Shown: positions 9,085-17,574, counted from the first letter of the stretch. The stretch is DNA of 64,000 nucleotides from an uncultured Pelagimonas sp. (GCA_947497905.1 CANMIH010000002.1:496001-560000); one strand, 5' to 3'. Numbers and translations are program-made. Notes: generated by a model not told the origin, from the letters alone.

Positions 9085-9614
9085 TTGAACACAACTTCCA
9101 CGAATGAGACCGTTTTGCCAACACAAATCGATACATCACCTTGGACGCTGTCGGGATGGCTCTGGGGGGTAGTGGGCTTATGTGCCGCAATGCTCTATCT
9201 GATGGGGTGGTATTTTCTCTTTGCGGCGCCCTTACTGTTAATTTTCGTAACGCTCGCGGCAATAGTCTTTTCTTTTACTGAGAGTTTTGAAGCTTCTTTG
9301 AGTTTGGCCGCTTTAGTCATGAGCCCCCTCTCAATCTGGTTCCTCATATGGCAGTTCTTTTACTTTGTAGGGCCAGCTTACATCGATATCCATCGTTCGG
9401 TAGGCTTCTTCTTGCAGAGGGCACAAAGCCTGACACCGATATCGGCCATAGCTATGATGAGGCAAAGGCGGAGGCACGCATCACAACATTTAGCAAGCCT
9501 TTTGCTTTGGCTACCTTTGCCATCGATGAAGGGCCGATCATAAACATGCAGCCTTTCCAAGACGCCTGTTTGTTGAGCCGAAGGAATTGTTATCGTTTTG
9601 AGCTGGGGTATTGA
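9085..9614 (+). pseudogene. small polytopic membrane protein, probably frameshifted
   Basis: A TTG-initiated frame (9085-9543) encodes three hydrophobic segments between residues 22 and 95 and then YFVGPAYIDIHRSVGFFLQ. Beyond about 9415 this frame becomes serine/arginine-rich and implausible. The alternative frame (9348-9614) reads natural protein instead: KPDTDIGHSYDEAKAEARI, then FALATFAIDEGPIINMQPF. The simplest reading is one gene with a one-base slip near 9370-9420. The family is not recognised. The true start is uncertain because no good Shine-Dalgarno precedes the TTG. Confidence 0.38.
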
Positions 9615-9700
9615 AAGCGCTCATTGGCGCCAGTGTCGCGAAATTGCGCTTTGTTTGAGCCACATTCATTCCAAAAATCTGAAACGAATACTGTCGCTTA

Positions 9701-9731
9701 GAGAAAAACACCGGGGCTTGCATTGCCCCGG
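9701..9731 (-). terminator. rho-independent terminator of the PatB-type gene
   Basis: Perfect 7-bp stem CCGGGGC (9711-9717)/GCCCCGG (9725-9731) with a 7-base loop. On the minus strand the stem is followed by TGTTTTTCTCT, a good U-tract. It lies 16 bases downstream of the minus-strand aminotransferase stop. Confidence 0.85.
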
Positions 9732-9747
9732 CGTCCTCAGTTTGTCT

Positions 9748-10923
9748 TTATTGCAGATCGGCAAAGGCCTTTTGCAGGCGCTCGCCCGCTTCGATCACGC
9801 GGGCGCGGGGGGTGGCGAAGTTGAAGCGCAGGAAGTTCTCGCCGCCCGAGCCAAAGCTCGGCCCGTGGTTGGCGGCAATCCTGGCGTCCTGCTGAACCCG
9901 CTTTGTAAACTCGTCCGCAGACATGCCGGTGCCCGAGAAATCCACCCAGGCCAGATAGGTTGCGGCCATCTCCATCGACTGCAGGCCCGGGATGGCGTTG
10001 ATTGCCTCGTCCAGAATTTTGCGGTTGCCATCAAGGTAGAGCACCAGCTCATCCACCCAGGCCGCGCCTTCGGGGGAATAGGCGGCTTCGGCCATGAACA
10101 GGCCAAAGGAGTTGGGCGAAATACCCAGACCTGACATGCGCGCGGCGAACCTGGCGCGCAGGGCTTCGTCCGGGATGATCACATTGCCCAGATGGCTGCC
10201 TGCGATGTTGAAGGTCTTGGTGGTGGCGGTCATCATCACCAAACGCTCTTCGATACCTTCGAACTGGGTCATCGGGATATGGGTGTGGCCGGGCATCACC
10301 AGATCGTGGTGAATCTCATCGGAGACCAGCACAAGATCATGACGTTTCGCGAAATCGGCCACGCCCTGCAGCTCGTCACGGGTCCAGACGCGCCCACCGG
10401 GATTGTGCGGCGAACAGAGAATGACCATGGTCTCATTGCCGGTCATCTGTGCGTCGTAGGCGTCGAAATCGAACTCGTAGCGGCCATTGGTGTTGACCAG
10501 ATCACATTCCACAACCTCACGACCGGCGGCGCGAATGGTGCGGGCAAAGGCGTGATAGACCGGGGTGAAGAGCACAACGCCTTCGCCGGGTTTGGTGAAA
10601 GCGTCAACGCACAGACCGGTGCCATTGACGAGACCGTGGGTCGAAAAGACCGATTTCGGGTCAATCTTCCAGTTGTGGCGGGTTTCCATCCACCAGGAGA
10701 TGGCCTCAAGGTAGGACTCTTCCTGACCGTAATAGCCATAGATGCCGTGGTCGAGCATGCCCTGCAGTGCCTTCTGCACGCTTTCCGGCGGGCGGAAATC
10801 CATATCGGCCACCCACATTGCCAAGCCATCTTTGGCAGGCACGCCATAGATGCCCTCCATGCTGTCCCATTTCACGGAATGGGTGCCAAAACGGTTGATG
10901 TCTTCGTCAAAGCGGCTGGTCAT
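9748..10923 (-). CDS. MalY/PatB family PLP-dependent C-S lyase (cystathionine beta-lyase type)
   Basis: A 391-residue fold-type I PLP enzyme. Visible features are the N-terminal family block WVADMDFRPPESVQ, the CSPHNPGGRVW asparagine segment, the SDEIHHDLVMPGH cofactor region, the PLP lysine in MMTATTKTFNIAGSHLG and the C-terminal arginine in NFLRFNFATPR. MalY/PatB proteins cleave cystathionine and related thioethers. Whether it acts in methionine synthesis or in sulfur scavenging cannot be told. It is monocistronic, with a clear terminator. Confidence 0.88.
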   Translation of the reverse strand: MTSRFDEDINRFGTHSVKWDSMEGIYGVPAKDGLAMWVADMDFRPPESVQKALQGMLDHGIYGYYGQEESYLEAISWWMETRHNWKIDPKSVFSTHGLVNGTGLCVDAFTKPGEGVVLFTPVYHAFARTIRAAGREVVECDLVNTNGRYEFDFDAYDAQMTGNETMVILCSPHNPGGRVWTRDELQGVADFAKRHDLVLVSDEIHHDLVMPGHTHIPMTQFEGIEERLVMMTATTKTFNIAGSHLGNVIIPDEALRARFAARMSGLGISPNSFGLFMAEAAYSPEGAAWVDELVLYLDGNRKILDEAINAIPGLQSMEMAATYLAWVDFSGTGMSADEFTKRVQQDARIAANHGPSFGSGGENFLRFNFATPRARVIEAGERLQKAFADLQ

Positions 10924-11044
10924 GCTGTCCTCATAAATCTGATGCGGGCGACGCTAGCGGTTCAGACGCTGGGCGCAAGAGGGAATGGCGCCTGCGGCCT
11001 TGCGGGTCTTGCCACAGCGCCGGGTTTTCCGTACATCCAGCGCC

Positions 11045-11563
11045 ATGAAACGCTCGATCCTGATCCATCCCGACCCCCGTCTGAAAAAGATCTGCACCGA
11101 GGTGCCGGATCTCTCGGATGAGCTGCGCACTCTGGCTGATGATATGCTGGAAACCATGTATGCCGCCCCGGGCATTGGGTTGGCCGCGCCCCAGATCGGC
11201 ATTCTGGACCGGTTGATTGTGCTCGATTGCGTCAAGGAAGAAGACGGTCCGGCGCGGCCTCTGGCGATGTTCAATCCCAAGATCATTGCCTCGTCTGACG
11301 AAGAAAACGTCTATGAAGAAGGCTGTCTTTCGATCCCGGACCAATATGCCGAGGTGACCCGCCCAAAGATGGTGCAGGTGGAATGGGTTGATCGCGATGG
11401 CAAGATCCAGACCGAAGAGTTTGACGGGCTTTGGGCGACCTGCGTTCAGCATGAGATCGATCACTTGGATGGCAAGCTGTTCATTGATTATCTCAAGCCG
11501 CTCAAGCGTCAGATGATCACCCGCAAGATGCAAAAGCTTAAGCGTGAGCGGGCGCGCGGGTGA
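11045..11563 (+). CDS. def: peptide deformylase (first copy, catalytically intact)
   Basis: Removes the formyl group from N-terminal fMet of nascent proteins; a cytoplasmic Fe(II)/Zn enzyme. At 172 residues it has all three motifs: GIGLAAPQ (43-50), EGCLSIP with metal ligand Cys94, and QHEIDHLDG with His136, Glu137 and His140. The C-terminal basic tail suits ribosome binding. The frame is open to 10985, but MKRSILIHPDPRLKK is the family start. Its stop overlaps the next copy's GTG by 4 bp. It forms a unit with two further def-like genes. Confidence 0.96.
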   Translation: MKRSILIHPDPRLKKICTEVPDLSDELRTLADDMLETMYAAPGIGLAAPQIGILDRLIVLDCVKEEDGPARPLAMFNPKIIASSDEENVYEEGCLSIPDQYAEVTRPKMVQVEWVDRDGKIQTEEFDGLWATCVQHEIDHLDGKLFIDYLKPLKRQMITRKMQKLKRERARG

Positions 11564-12054
11564 GCGTGCTGCCCATCCTGCAGTGGCCTGATCCGCGATT
11601 GAACACGCGTTGTGACCCGGTGGGGACTGACGATATATCCGCGCTGATCGCCGATATGTTTGAGACCATGTATGCGGCGCCGGGCCGGGGCCTTGCCGGG
11701 CCGCAGGTGGGCGCCATGCTGCGCGTGTTTGTGATGGATGTGGGATGGAAAGACGGGGAGAAGACCCCGATGGCCTGCATTGATCCTGAAGTCACCTGGC
11801 GCTCTGAGGAGATGGCCACCGGCCCCGAGGGCTGTTTGTCGATGCCAGGTGTACTGGCTCAGGTGACGCGGCCTGCCGAGATCCGTCTGGCGTATACCGA
11901 CCAAGGTGGCGTGTTGCGCGAGGATCACCTGACCGGCTTTGCTGCCATCTGCGCCCAACATGAATTTGACCATTTGAACGGCACCATGCATTTCGCGCAT
12001 CTGCCTGAGACAGAGCGGGATCGCCTGCTTGCCGACTACGGAGCCCTGTCATGA
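11560..12054 (+). CDS. peptide deformylase-like protein (second copy)
   Basis: A 164-residue deformylase homologue. It keeps the metal ligands (Cys92 in EGCLSMPG; His134/His138 in QHEFDHLNG) and the catalytic Glu135. Motif 1 is altered to GRGLAGPQ (42-49), placing an arginine and a glycine where the family has Ile/Val and Ala. That could change substrate preference. The GTG start overlaps the first copy's stop (GTGA), implying translational coupling, and its end overlaps the third copy. Activity is plausible but not assured. Confidence 0.88.
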   Translation: MSVLPILQWPDPRLNTRCDPVGTDDISALIADMFETMYAAPGRGLAGPQVGAMLRVFVMDVGWKDGEKTPMACIDPEVTWRSEEMATGPEGCLSMPGVLAQVTRPAEIRLAYTDQGGVLREDHLTGFAAICAQHEFDHLNGTMHFAHLPETERDRLLADYGALS

Positions 12055-12548
12055 CTGTCCGCCCCTTTGTGCCTTATCCTGACAAACGCCTGCGCACCGC
12101 GGCCGAGCCGGTGGCGGAGATCACCGACGAGATCCGTGAGATCTGGACCGATATGATCGATACCATGGATGCCATGCCCGGTGTTGGGCTGGCGGCGGTG
12201 CAGATCGGCGTGATGCAGCGTTTGGCGGTTGTGGATTGCTCGGAAGAACGCGGGCAGGCGGTGCGCATGGCCAATCCCGAGATCCTGCACGCCTCGGTGC
12301 AGCCGCGTAGCCACGAAGAAGCCTCGCCCAATCTGCCGGGGGTGCATGCCAAAATCGAACGCCCGCGCGCTGTGACCGTGACCTATCTCGACGAGACCGG
12401 TGCGCAGGTGGAAAAGGATTTTGTCGGTCTCTGGGCCACCTCGGTTCAGCATCAGATCGATCACTTGAACGGCAAAATGTATATCGACCACCTGAGCAAG
12501 GTGAAGCGCGATATGTTGGTCAAGAAATCAAAGAAATTCCAAGGCTAA
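12051..12548 (+). CDS. degenerate peptide deformylase-like protein (third copy, catalytic residues lost)
   Basis: A 165-residue protein clearly of the deformylase fold but lacking the active-site chemistry. Motif 2 reads EASPNLP (90-96), so the metal-ligand Cys becomes Ser92. Motif 3 reads QHQIDHLNG, so the catalytic Glu becomes Gln135. Motif 1 is GVGLAAVQ with Val for Pro. The two histidines (134, 138) remain. The frame is intact and uses an ATGA overlap with copy two, so it looks maintained rather than decaying. It may be a scaffold or regulator of its neighbours. Its stop overlaps the convergent hydrolase by 4 bp. Confidence 0.9.
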   Translation: MTVRPFVPYPDKRLRTAAEPVAEITDEIREIWTDMIDTMDAMPGVGLAAVQIGVMQRLAVVDCSEERGQAVRMANPEILHASVQPRSHEEASPNLPGVHAKIERPRAVTVTYLDETGAQVEKDFVGLWATSVQHQIDHLNGKMYIDHLSKVKRDMLVKKSKKFQG

Positions 12549-13060
12549 GCTAAGGCCCTATCAAAGGCCCGCCGTCCCTGGGCATAGGCGTGCGACTGTG
12601 GCTCGGTGTAAAAGGCATGGCCTGCATCTGGGATCAGGTCATAGCTTTGCGGGACCTGGTCAAGCCAGTCTTGACCGGGTCGGCCCGGATCGTCTTGGCC
12701 AAAGATCACATGATGTGGCGTGTCGATGGGGCCTTCGTCGCGCAGCCGGGTCGAAGACACGCAGATCAGTCTTGCCAGTTGCATCCCCTGCTGCACCGCC
12801 TGCCACAGCGCCGTGCCGCCTGTGCTATAGCCGATTGCGAGTGTATCCTTGTTGGAAAACGGGATGAGCGCTGCGGTGACCTGCGCTAGCCCCTCGTCCA
12901 AAAACAGATGCGTATGGAGCGCCTCACCGCTGAGATCGGGGCGGTTGCAGAGATCCGCCAGATGCAGATACCTCACCGGCTGCGTCTTGCCCAATTCGGC
13001 GGTCAAGCAGATCTCGGGGGAGGGGGCGCGGTGAATATCGGTCACAACAAGGATGGTCAT
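12545..13060 (-). CDS. small alpha/beta-hydrolase fold protein
   Basis: A 171-residue cytosolic protein with a serine nucleophile elbow GYSTGG near residue 78, a candidate acid in IFGQDDPGR and the catalytic histidine in DAGHAFYTEP. The arrangement matches short alpha/beta hydrolases (dienelactone-hydrolase or thioesterase-like). No substrate is inferable. It lies antiparallel between the def triplet and fmt, overlapping def copy three by 4 bp, and is divergent from fmt. Confidence 0.72.
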   Translation of the reverse strand: MTILVVTDIHRAPSPEICLTAELGKTQPVRYLHLADLCNRPDLSGEALHTHLFLDEGLAQVTAALIPFSNKDTLAIGYSTGGTALWQAVQQGMQLARLICVSSTRLRDEGPIDTPHHVIFGQDDPGRPGQDWLDQVPQSYDLIPDAGHAFYTEPQSHAYAQGRRAFDRALA

Positions 13061-13183
13061 AGGGCGTTCCTAGCCGGTGTGAGGGCAGAAAACCATGGCT
13101 GCGGGTTTCAACCGCAAGATCAGACATATACATACAGCGCAAAGGCCGGGGCCGCGCCCAGCCAATGGCGATAGGAGACTGCG

Positions 13184-14092
13184 ATGCGTTTGATCTTTAT
13201 GGGTACCCCGGATTTCTCGGTTCCTGTGTTGGAGGCCTTGGTCGCAGCGGGTCATGAGATCGCCGCCGTTTATTGTCAGCCCCCTCGCCCGGCGGGGCGC
13301 GGTAAGAAAGATCGCCCCACTCCGGTCCATGCCAAGGCCGAGGCGCTGGGCCTGACCGTGCGCCATCCTGTGTCGCTGAAATCCGCTGAGGCACAGCAGG
13401 AGTTTGCCGACCTCAACGCCGATGCGGCAGTGGTTGTGGCCTATGGTCTGATCCTGCCGCAGGCGGTTCTTGATGCGCCAAAGCTGGGATGTCTGAACAT
13501 TCATGCTTCGCTGTTGCCGCGCTGGCGCGGGGCCGCGCCGATCCACCGCGCGATCATGTCGGGAGATGCGGAAACCGGCATTTGCATCATGCAGATGGAG
13601 GCCGGGTTGGACACCGGGCCGGTGTTGTTGCGCGAGGCGACGGAGATTGGCGCAGAGGAAACCACCGGCGGTTTGCATGACCGTCTGTCCGAGATGGGCG
13701 CGCGCATGATTTGTTCGACGCTGGACCAGCTGCCTGATCTGACCGCCGAGGTGCAGCCCGAAGAGGGCGTGACCTACGCTAGCAAAATCGACAAAGCAGA
13801 GGCGGCGATTGACTGGTTCAAATCAGCGGATGAGATTTCGCGCCAGATCCGTGGCCTTGCGCCATTCCCCGGCGCCTGGACTATGCATGGTGAGGACCGG
13901 ATCAAGCTTTTGAGCGCGCGCGTGGTCGAGGGATCCGGTAAGGCAGGTCATACCCTGGATGACGGCTTTGTCGTGGCCTGCGGTTCTGGTGCGGTTCAGG
14001 TCACCCGGGCGCAACGTGCGGGTAAAGGCGCGCAGGACACTGAGGTCTTTCTGCGCGGCCACCCCCTGCCCAAAGGCACAGAACTTGGCTAA
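13184..14092 (+). CDS. fmt: methionyl-tRNA formyltransferase
   Basis: Formylates Met-tRNAi using 10-formyl-THF to allow initiation, the step whose product deformylase later reverses. At 302 residues it has [19 protein letters not shown] at the N-terminus, the insertion loop [14 protein letters not shown] and the catalytic/folate region [21 protein letters not shown] with the SLLP signature. The C-terminal OB-like domain begins near residue 205. An AGGAGA precedes the ATG. Neighbouring def genes make this a formylation/deformylation locus. Confidence 0.96.
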   Translation: MRLIFMGTPDFSVPVLEALVAAGHEIAAVYCQPPRPAGRGKKDRPTPVHAKAEALGLTVRHPVSLKSAEAQQEFADLNADAAVVVAYGLILPQAVLDAPKLGCLNIHASLLPRWRGAAPIHRAIMSGDAETGICIMQMEAGLDTGPVLLREATEIGAEETTGGLHDRLSEMGARMICSTLDQLPDLTAEVQPEEGVTYASKIDKAEAAIDWFKSADEISRQIRGLAPFPGAWTMHGEDRIKLLSARVVEGSGKAGHTLDDGFVVACGSGAVQVTRAQRAGKGAQDTEVFLRGHPLPKGTELG

Positions 14093-14121
14093 GCTCAGCG
14101 CGACACACTAAGAGGATCGAC

Positions 14122-14358
14122 ATGTTTCCCATTCTGATCGGCACCGTGGTGATTGCGGGGATCATTGGCTATGCCTCTGAAAAGATGGAGTTCACCCGGA
14201 ACGGCTATCTGCCCAGCATCATCATCTGCGTCGGTGCGGCCTTTCTGGCCTATTTTGTGAAGATCATGTTTGGCTTTGGCTTTCGCATGCCGGGCCTGAA
14301 CGCGGCGGCGGCATCGGTTGTGGCGCTGTTTCTGATTCCCGTGAAACGGAGAAAATGA
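14122..14358 (+). CDS. small two-segment membrane protein
   Basis: A 78-residue protein with two to three hydrophobic segments (residues 2-18, 30-48, 56-73) and a basic C-terminus PVKRRK. Not assigned to a family. Its stop overlaps the next small membrane gene (ATGATG at 14355), so the two are translationally coupled. It starts 29 bases after fmt and may ride on the same transcript. Role unknown. Confidence 0.6.
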   Translation: MFPILIGTVVIAGIIGYASEKMEFTRNGYLPSIIICVGAAFLAYFVKIMFGFGFRMPGLNAAAASVVALFLIPVKRRK

Positions 14359-14594
14359 TGCCTTTTGTTTTTCTGATCTTAGTTGGGGCCGCCGCCGGAT
14401 TTCTGGCGACACGGTTTATGAAACTTCAGACCGGCGTGATTGAAACCATCGGCATCGGTATCGCCGGGGCGCTGATTGGTGGGCTGGTTATCCGGTTTTT
14501 GCTGTTTGTTTCCGGATTGTTGGCCGGGTTGGTGGGCGCGGTTCTGGGCGCGATGTTGTTGATCTGGGTCTATAAATCCTTCACCGGGAAGTGA
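14355..14594 (+). CDS. GlsB/YeaQ/YmgE-like small membrane protein
   Basis: A 79-residue, glycine-rich membrane protein with three hydrophobic segments and the pattern GAAAGFLATRFMK...GIGIAGALIGGLVIRFLL. This resembles the transglycosylase-associated (GlsB/YeaQ/YmgE) stress family. The overlap with the preceding gene makes a coupled two-gene unit. Starts at 14355 or 14358 (tandem ATG). Function in this clade is unknown. Confidence 0.62.
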   Translation: MMPFVFLILVGAAAGFLATRFMKLQTGVIETIGIGIAGALIGGLVIRFLLFVSGLLAGLVGAVLGAMLLIWVYKSFTGK

Positions 14595-14709
14595 CCCCAC
14601 CGCGATGTGATGTGCATTAAGGCGCGAATGATGCGCGAGAATGTGCATTTATGTATCCGGCCTCTCCTCATAGGTTCCCGTCAACGCAAGCGATGCAGGA
14701 GACGGCACA

Positions 14710-15684
14710 ATGGGCCTTTTGGTCGACGGAGAATGGCACGACACTTGGTATGACACCAAAGCCAGCAAGGGGCGCTTTGTGCGTCAGAACGCGGCCTGGC
14801 GGAACTGGATCACTGCAGATGGCAGCGCCGGCCCGTCGGGTGTCGGTGGCTTCAAGGCCGAGGCAGGACGCTATCACCTCTACGTCAGCTATGCCTGTCC
14901 CTGGGCCCATCGGACCCTGATCTTTCGCAAATTGAAAGGCCTTGAGGATCTGATCACCGTCAGTGCGGTGCATCCCGATATGCTGAACGATGGCTGGACC
15001 TTTGAGGCCGACGACAGAGGTGCCACAGGGGATACACTCTATGGCCTGCCCTTTGCTCGTGACATCTATCTCAAGGCGGATCCAACCACCTCGGGCCGGG
15101 TGACGGTGCCAATTCTGTGGGACAAAAGGCAAGAGACCATTGTGTCGAATGAATCCTCTGAGATCATCCGCATGTTCAACTCAGCCTTTGATGGCATCAC
15201 CGGCAACACGCTTGATTTCTGGCCTGAAGAACAGCGTGAGGCCATCGAAAAGGTCAACACCCGGGTCTATGACACCTTCAACAACGGCGTCTACCGCGCG
15301 GGCTTTGCCACAACGCAAGAGGCCTATGACGAAGCGATTGGCCCGCTGTTTGACACGTTGGATTGGATGGAGACCCGTTTGGGGCAACACCGCTATCTGG
15401 CGGGGGACCAGATCACCGAAGCGGACTGGCGTGCCTTCACGACCCTGATCCGATTTGATGCGGTGTATCACACCCATTTCAAATGCAATCGGGCGCGAAC
15501 TGTCGATTACCCCAATCTTTGGGGCTATACCCGCGAGTTGTATCAGGTGGCGGGTGTTGCGGAGACTGTAAATTTTGACCACATCACGCGCCACTATTTC
15601 TACAGCCACGATAGCATCAACCCACACCGCGTGGTGCCAACCGGCCCGGTTCTGGATTTGATGGCGCCCCACGGTCGTGGCTAA
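14710..15684 (+). CDS. glutathionyl-hydroquinone reductase (Xi-class GST, YqjG/ECM4 type)
   Basis: A 324-residue cytosolic enzyme that reduces glutathionyl-hydroquinones. Diagnostic features are the active-site block YVSYACPWAHRTLIFRKLKGL with the nucleophilic Cys, the NESSEIIRMFNSAFD segment, and the C-terminal RLGQHRYLAGDQITEADWRAFTTLIRFD helix block with downstream tyrosines. Xi-class length (about 320) fits. It stands alone, with a strong terminator 16 bases downstream. Confidence 0.93.
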   Translation: MGLLVDGEWHDTWYDTKASKGRFVRQNAAWRNWITADGSAGPSGVGGFKAEAGRYHLYVSYACPWAHRTLIFRKLKGLEDLITVSAVHPDMLNDGWTFEADDRGATGDTLYGLPFARDIYLKADPTTSGRVTVPILWDKRQETIVSNESSEIIRMFNSAFDGITGNTLDFWPEEQREAIEKVNTRVYDTFNNGVYRAGFATTQEAYDEAIGPLFDTLDWMETRLGQHRYLAGDQITEADWRAFTTLIRFDAVYHTHFKCNRARTVDYPNLWGYTRELYQVAGVAETVNFDHITRHYFYSHDSINPHRVVPTGPVLDLMAPHGRG

Positions 15685-15700
15685 AATTGAGCCTGCAACA

Positions 15701-15739
15701 AAGCAACGACCCCTGCCACAGGGACAGGGGTCGTTGCTT
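15701..15739. terminator. bidirectional terminator with a perfect 15-bp stem
   Basis: The 15-base arms at 15701-15715 and 15725-15739 are exact reverse complements (AAGCAACGACCCCTG and its partner), separated by a 9-base loop. The hairpin sits between the convergent hydroquinone reductase and receiver-domain genes. U-tracts are weak on both sides, but stem strength and position fit a shared terminator. Confidence 0.8.
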
Positions 15740-15758
15740 ATACCGATGTAAACTCGTT

Positions 15759-16130
15759 TTAATGTACAGCTGCCTGAGCGTAGTGTTCAACCATGGTGGC
15801 GAGGTCCGCAGGTGGCGTTGAGCTTGGTAGAAAGGCGCAGGCGTTTGCGCTTACCTGAAAGATGGATCCGTCAGAAAAGAAACTCGTATTTGTTACAAAG
15901 ATGACGCGCGCCTCTGGGTGACGGTAGGAGGCAAAGTCGGAGACGGCCAAAGCGCTGCCGTTGTCCAGAACGAGATCCAGGATAATTGCCCCGAAGTCGT
16001 CCTGCTGTGCGAGCAGATCAATTGCCATTTCCTGACCCGTTGCAACCTGGACCTCTCCTCCAAGTCGCTCAAGGTGACGCTGCCAAACCTGCGCCAGAGC
16101 CGCGCGACTCTCTACTATCAGAACCTTCAA
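15759..16130 (-). CDS. stand-alone receiver-like (CheY fold) protein, degenerate
   Basis: A 123-residue single-domain response-regulator homologue. The putative phospho-acceptor is in AIILDLVL, and the conserved Thr/Ser position is in FVTNTSF. The N-terminal acidic pair is reduced (LIVESR instead of an Asp-Asp pair), and the usual Lys-Pro near the end is replaced by FLPSSTPP. Phosphorylation may be altered or absent. The start is a TTG with a perfect AGGAGG five bases upstream. No kinase or output domain is nearby. Confidence 0.72.
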   Translation of the reverse strand: MKVLIVESRAALAQVWQRHLERLGGEVQVATGQEMAIDLLAQQDDFGAIILDLVLDNGSALAVSDFASYRHPEARVIFVTNTSFFSDGSIFQVSANACAFLPSSTPPADLATMVEHYAQAAVH

Positions 16131-16316
16131 GGAGGCCTCCTAAGTGTTGGTCGTTCGCGTAGCTTTACGTTTGGTTCGGAATTCTAAACAAAGTGTTAAA
16201 GTAATTTTGAAAACTGTGGATAAACTCGGCGTAAACACGCTTTTGACGATTTGCCGTGCTTGTCCTGCAACGTGACGCTGTTAATCTACACGTCAAGATA
16301 CTTTTCGGGGGCGGGA

Positions 16317-17492
16317 ATGCGACTGATTTCACTTCTGGCGGCTATGCTGATCGGCACGGCGGCCACGGCACAAGATGTGCCCTGCGGCGGCAGTTTTTCG
16401 AGTTTTGTTAACGGTCTCAAGGCTGAGGCCGGCGAGCTGGGGCATGACGCAGGGGCGATCAATCGTTTCTTCGCTGGGGTGCAGAAAAGCGAAAGTGTCC
16501 TAAAGGCCGACCGTCGACAGGGGATCTTTCAGGATCCGTTCATCACCTTTTCACGTAAATTGATCAGCCAGTCGCGGTTGGACAAAGGGCGTCGTCTGTC
16601 GAAAGACTATGATGCGATCTTTGACCGGATTGAGCGTGACTACGGTGTTTCGCGCGGTGTGCTTCTGGCGTTTTGGGCGTTTGAAACCGACTACGGCAGC
16701 TTTCAGGGCAACCTGAACACGGCCAATGCGCTTGTGACACTCGCGCATGACTGCCGCCGCCCGGAAATTTTCCGCCCCCAGGTCTTTGCGGCTTTGTCCC
16801 TTTATGAGCAGGGTGACTTTGATCCGGCCACCACCACCGGTGCCTGGGCCGGTGAAATTGGCATGGTGCAGATGCTGCCAAAAGACATTCTGGAAAACGG
16901 CGTGGATGGTGATGGCGATGGGCGCGTCACGCTCAAAACCTCCGCCCCAGATGCTTTGATGTCGGGGGCAAAAATGCTGTCGCATCTCGGATGGCGTCCG
17001 GGCGAGCCTTGGTTGCAGGAAATCTCACTGCCGTCGGACTTCGATTGGTCTCAGGCGGGTTTGCAGACCGAGTTGAGTGTCGCAGACTGGGAGCGACTTG
17101 GTGTGCGGGCCCGGACTGGGCATCTTGATGACGGTCGATTGGCGGCCTCGGTGATCTTGCCACAGGGGCGCAAGGGGCCAGCCTTTTTGGCCTATCCCAA
17201 CTTCCGTGTTTATTTCGAGTGGAATCAGAGTTTCACCTATGTGCTGACGGCGGCCTATTTCGGCACGCGCCTGCGTGGTGCGCCGGTATATGAGGCGGGC
17301 AACCCGGAGCAGGGGTTGAACGGCGATCAGATGAAACGCCTGCAGGCCAACCTCGCCGAGCGCGGCTATGACGTGGGCAAAATCGATGGCATTTTGGGGG
17401 CTGGCACCCGCGCGGCTGTGCGGGACATGCAGCAGAAACTTGGCCTGCCTGCCGATGCCTGGCCCACTGTGGATCTGCTCAACCAGCTATAA
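16317..17492 (+). CDS. MltB-family lytic murein transglycosylase with C-terminal peptidoglycan-binding domain
   Basis: A 391-residue periplasmic enzyme that cleaves peptidoglycan glycan strands, forming 1,6-anhydroMurNAc. It has a signal peptide (MRLISLLAAMLIGTAATA) followed by an SLT_2 domain with the catalytic glutamate in LLAFWAFETDYGSFQGNLNT and the WAGEIGMVQMLPKDILENG block. A C-terminal PG_binding_1 domain (about residues 330-390) ends with DGILGAGTRAAVRDMQQKLGLP. The ATG at 16317 is chosen because it starts the signal peptide; the upstream TTG at 16251 adds no plausible sequence. Confidence 0.93.
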   Translation: MRLISLLAAMLIGTAATAQDVPCGGSFSSFVNGLKAEAGELGHDAGAINRFFAGVQKSESVLKADRRQGIFQDPFITFSRKLISQSRLDKGRRLSKDYDAIFDRIERDYGVSRGVLLAFWAFETDYGSFQGNLNTANALVTLAHDCRRPEIFRPQVFAALSLYEQGDFDPATTTGAWAGEIGMVQMLPKDILENGVDGDGDGRVTLKTSAPDALMSGAKMLSHLGWRPGEPWLQEISLPSDFDWSQAGLQTELSVADWERLGVRARTGHLDDGRLAASVILPQGRKGPAFLAYPNFRVYFEWNQSFTYVLTAAYFGTRLRGAPVYEAGNPEQGLNGDQMKRLQANLAERGYDVGKIDGILGAGTRAAVRDMQQKLGLPADAWPTVDLLNQL

Positions 17493-17501
17493 GATAATGT
17501 A

Positions 17502-17529
17502 ATTTGCCCGAAGGATGGTTCGGGCAAAT
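17502..17529 (+). terminator. terminator after the lytic transglycosylase
   Basis: Perfect 11-bp stem ATTTGCCCGAA (17502-17512)/TTCGGGCAAAT (17519-17529) with a 6-base loop, 10 bases after the stop. It serves the plus-strand gene and possibly the convergent ade as well. Confidence 0.78.
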
Positions 17530-17546
17530 ATGGGGTTTGGAGTCTG

Positions 17547-17566
17547 CGATTTTTCATGAAAAATCG
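17547..17566. repeat. perfect 20-bp palindrome next to the ade stop
   Basis: A loopless perfect palindrome of AT-rich sequence (10-bp half site CGATTTTTCA) followed by TTTT, 9 bases beyond the minus-strand ade stop. It could be a terminator relic or a protein-binding site. Confidence 0.5.
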
Positions 17567-17574
17567 TTTTCTCC

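Noticed and set aside
9748-10923. MalY as a maltose-regulon repressor
   Set aside because: No maltose genes are near; the sequence supports the general MalY/PatB C-S lyase family only.
10192-11121. A 309-codon plus-strand frame
   Set aside because: It is antisense to the PatB-type gene, His/Gly-rich in the manner of reverse-strand shadows, and overlaps the true def start.
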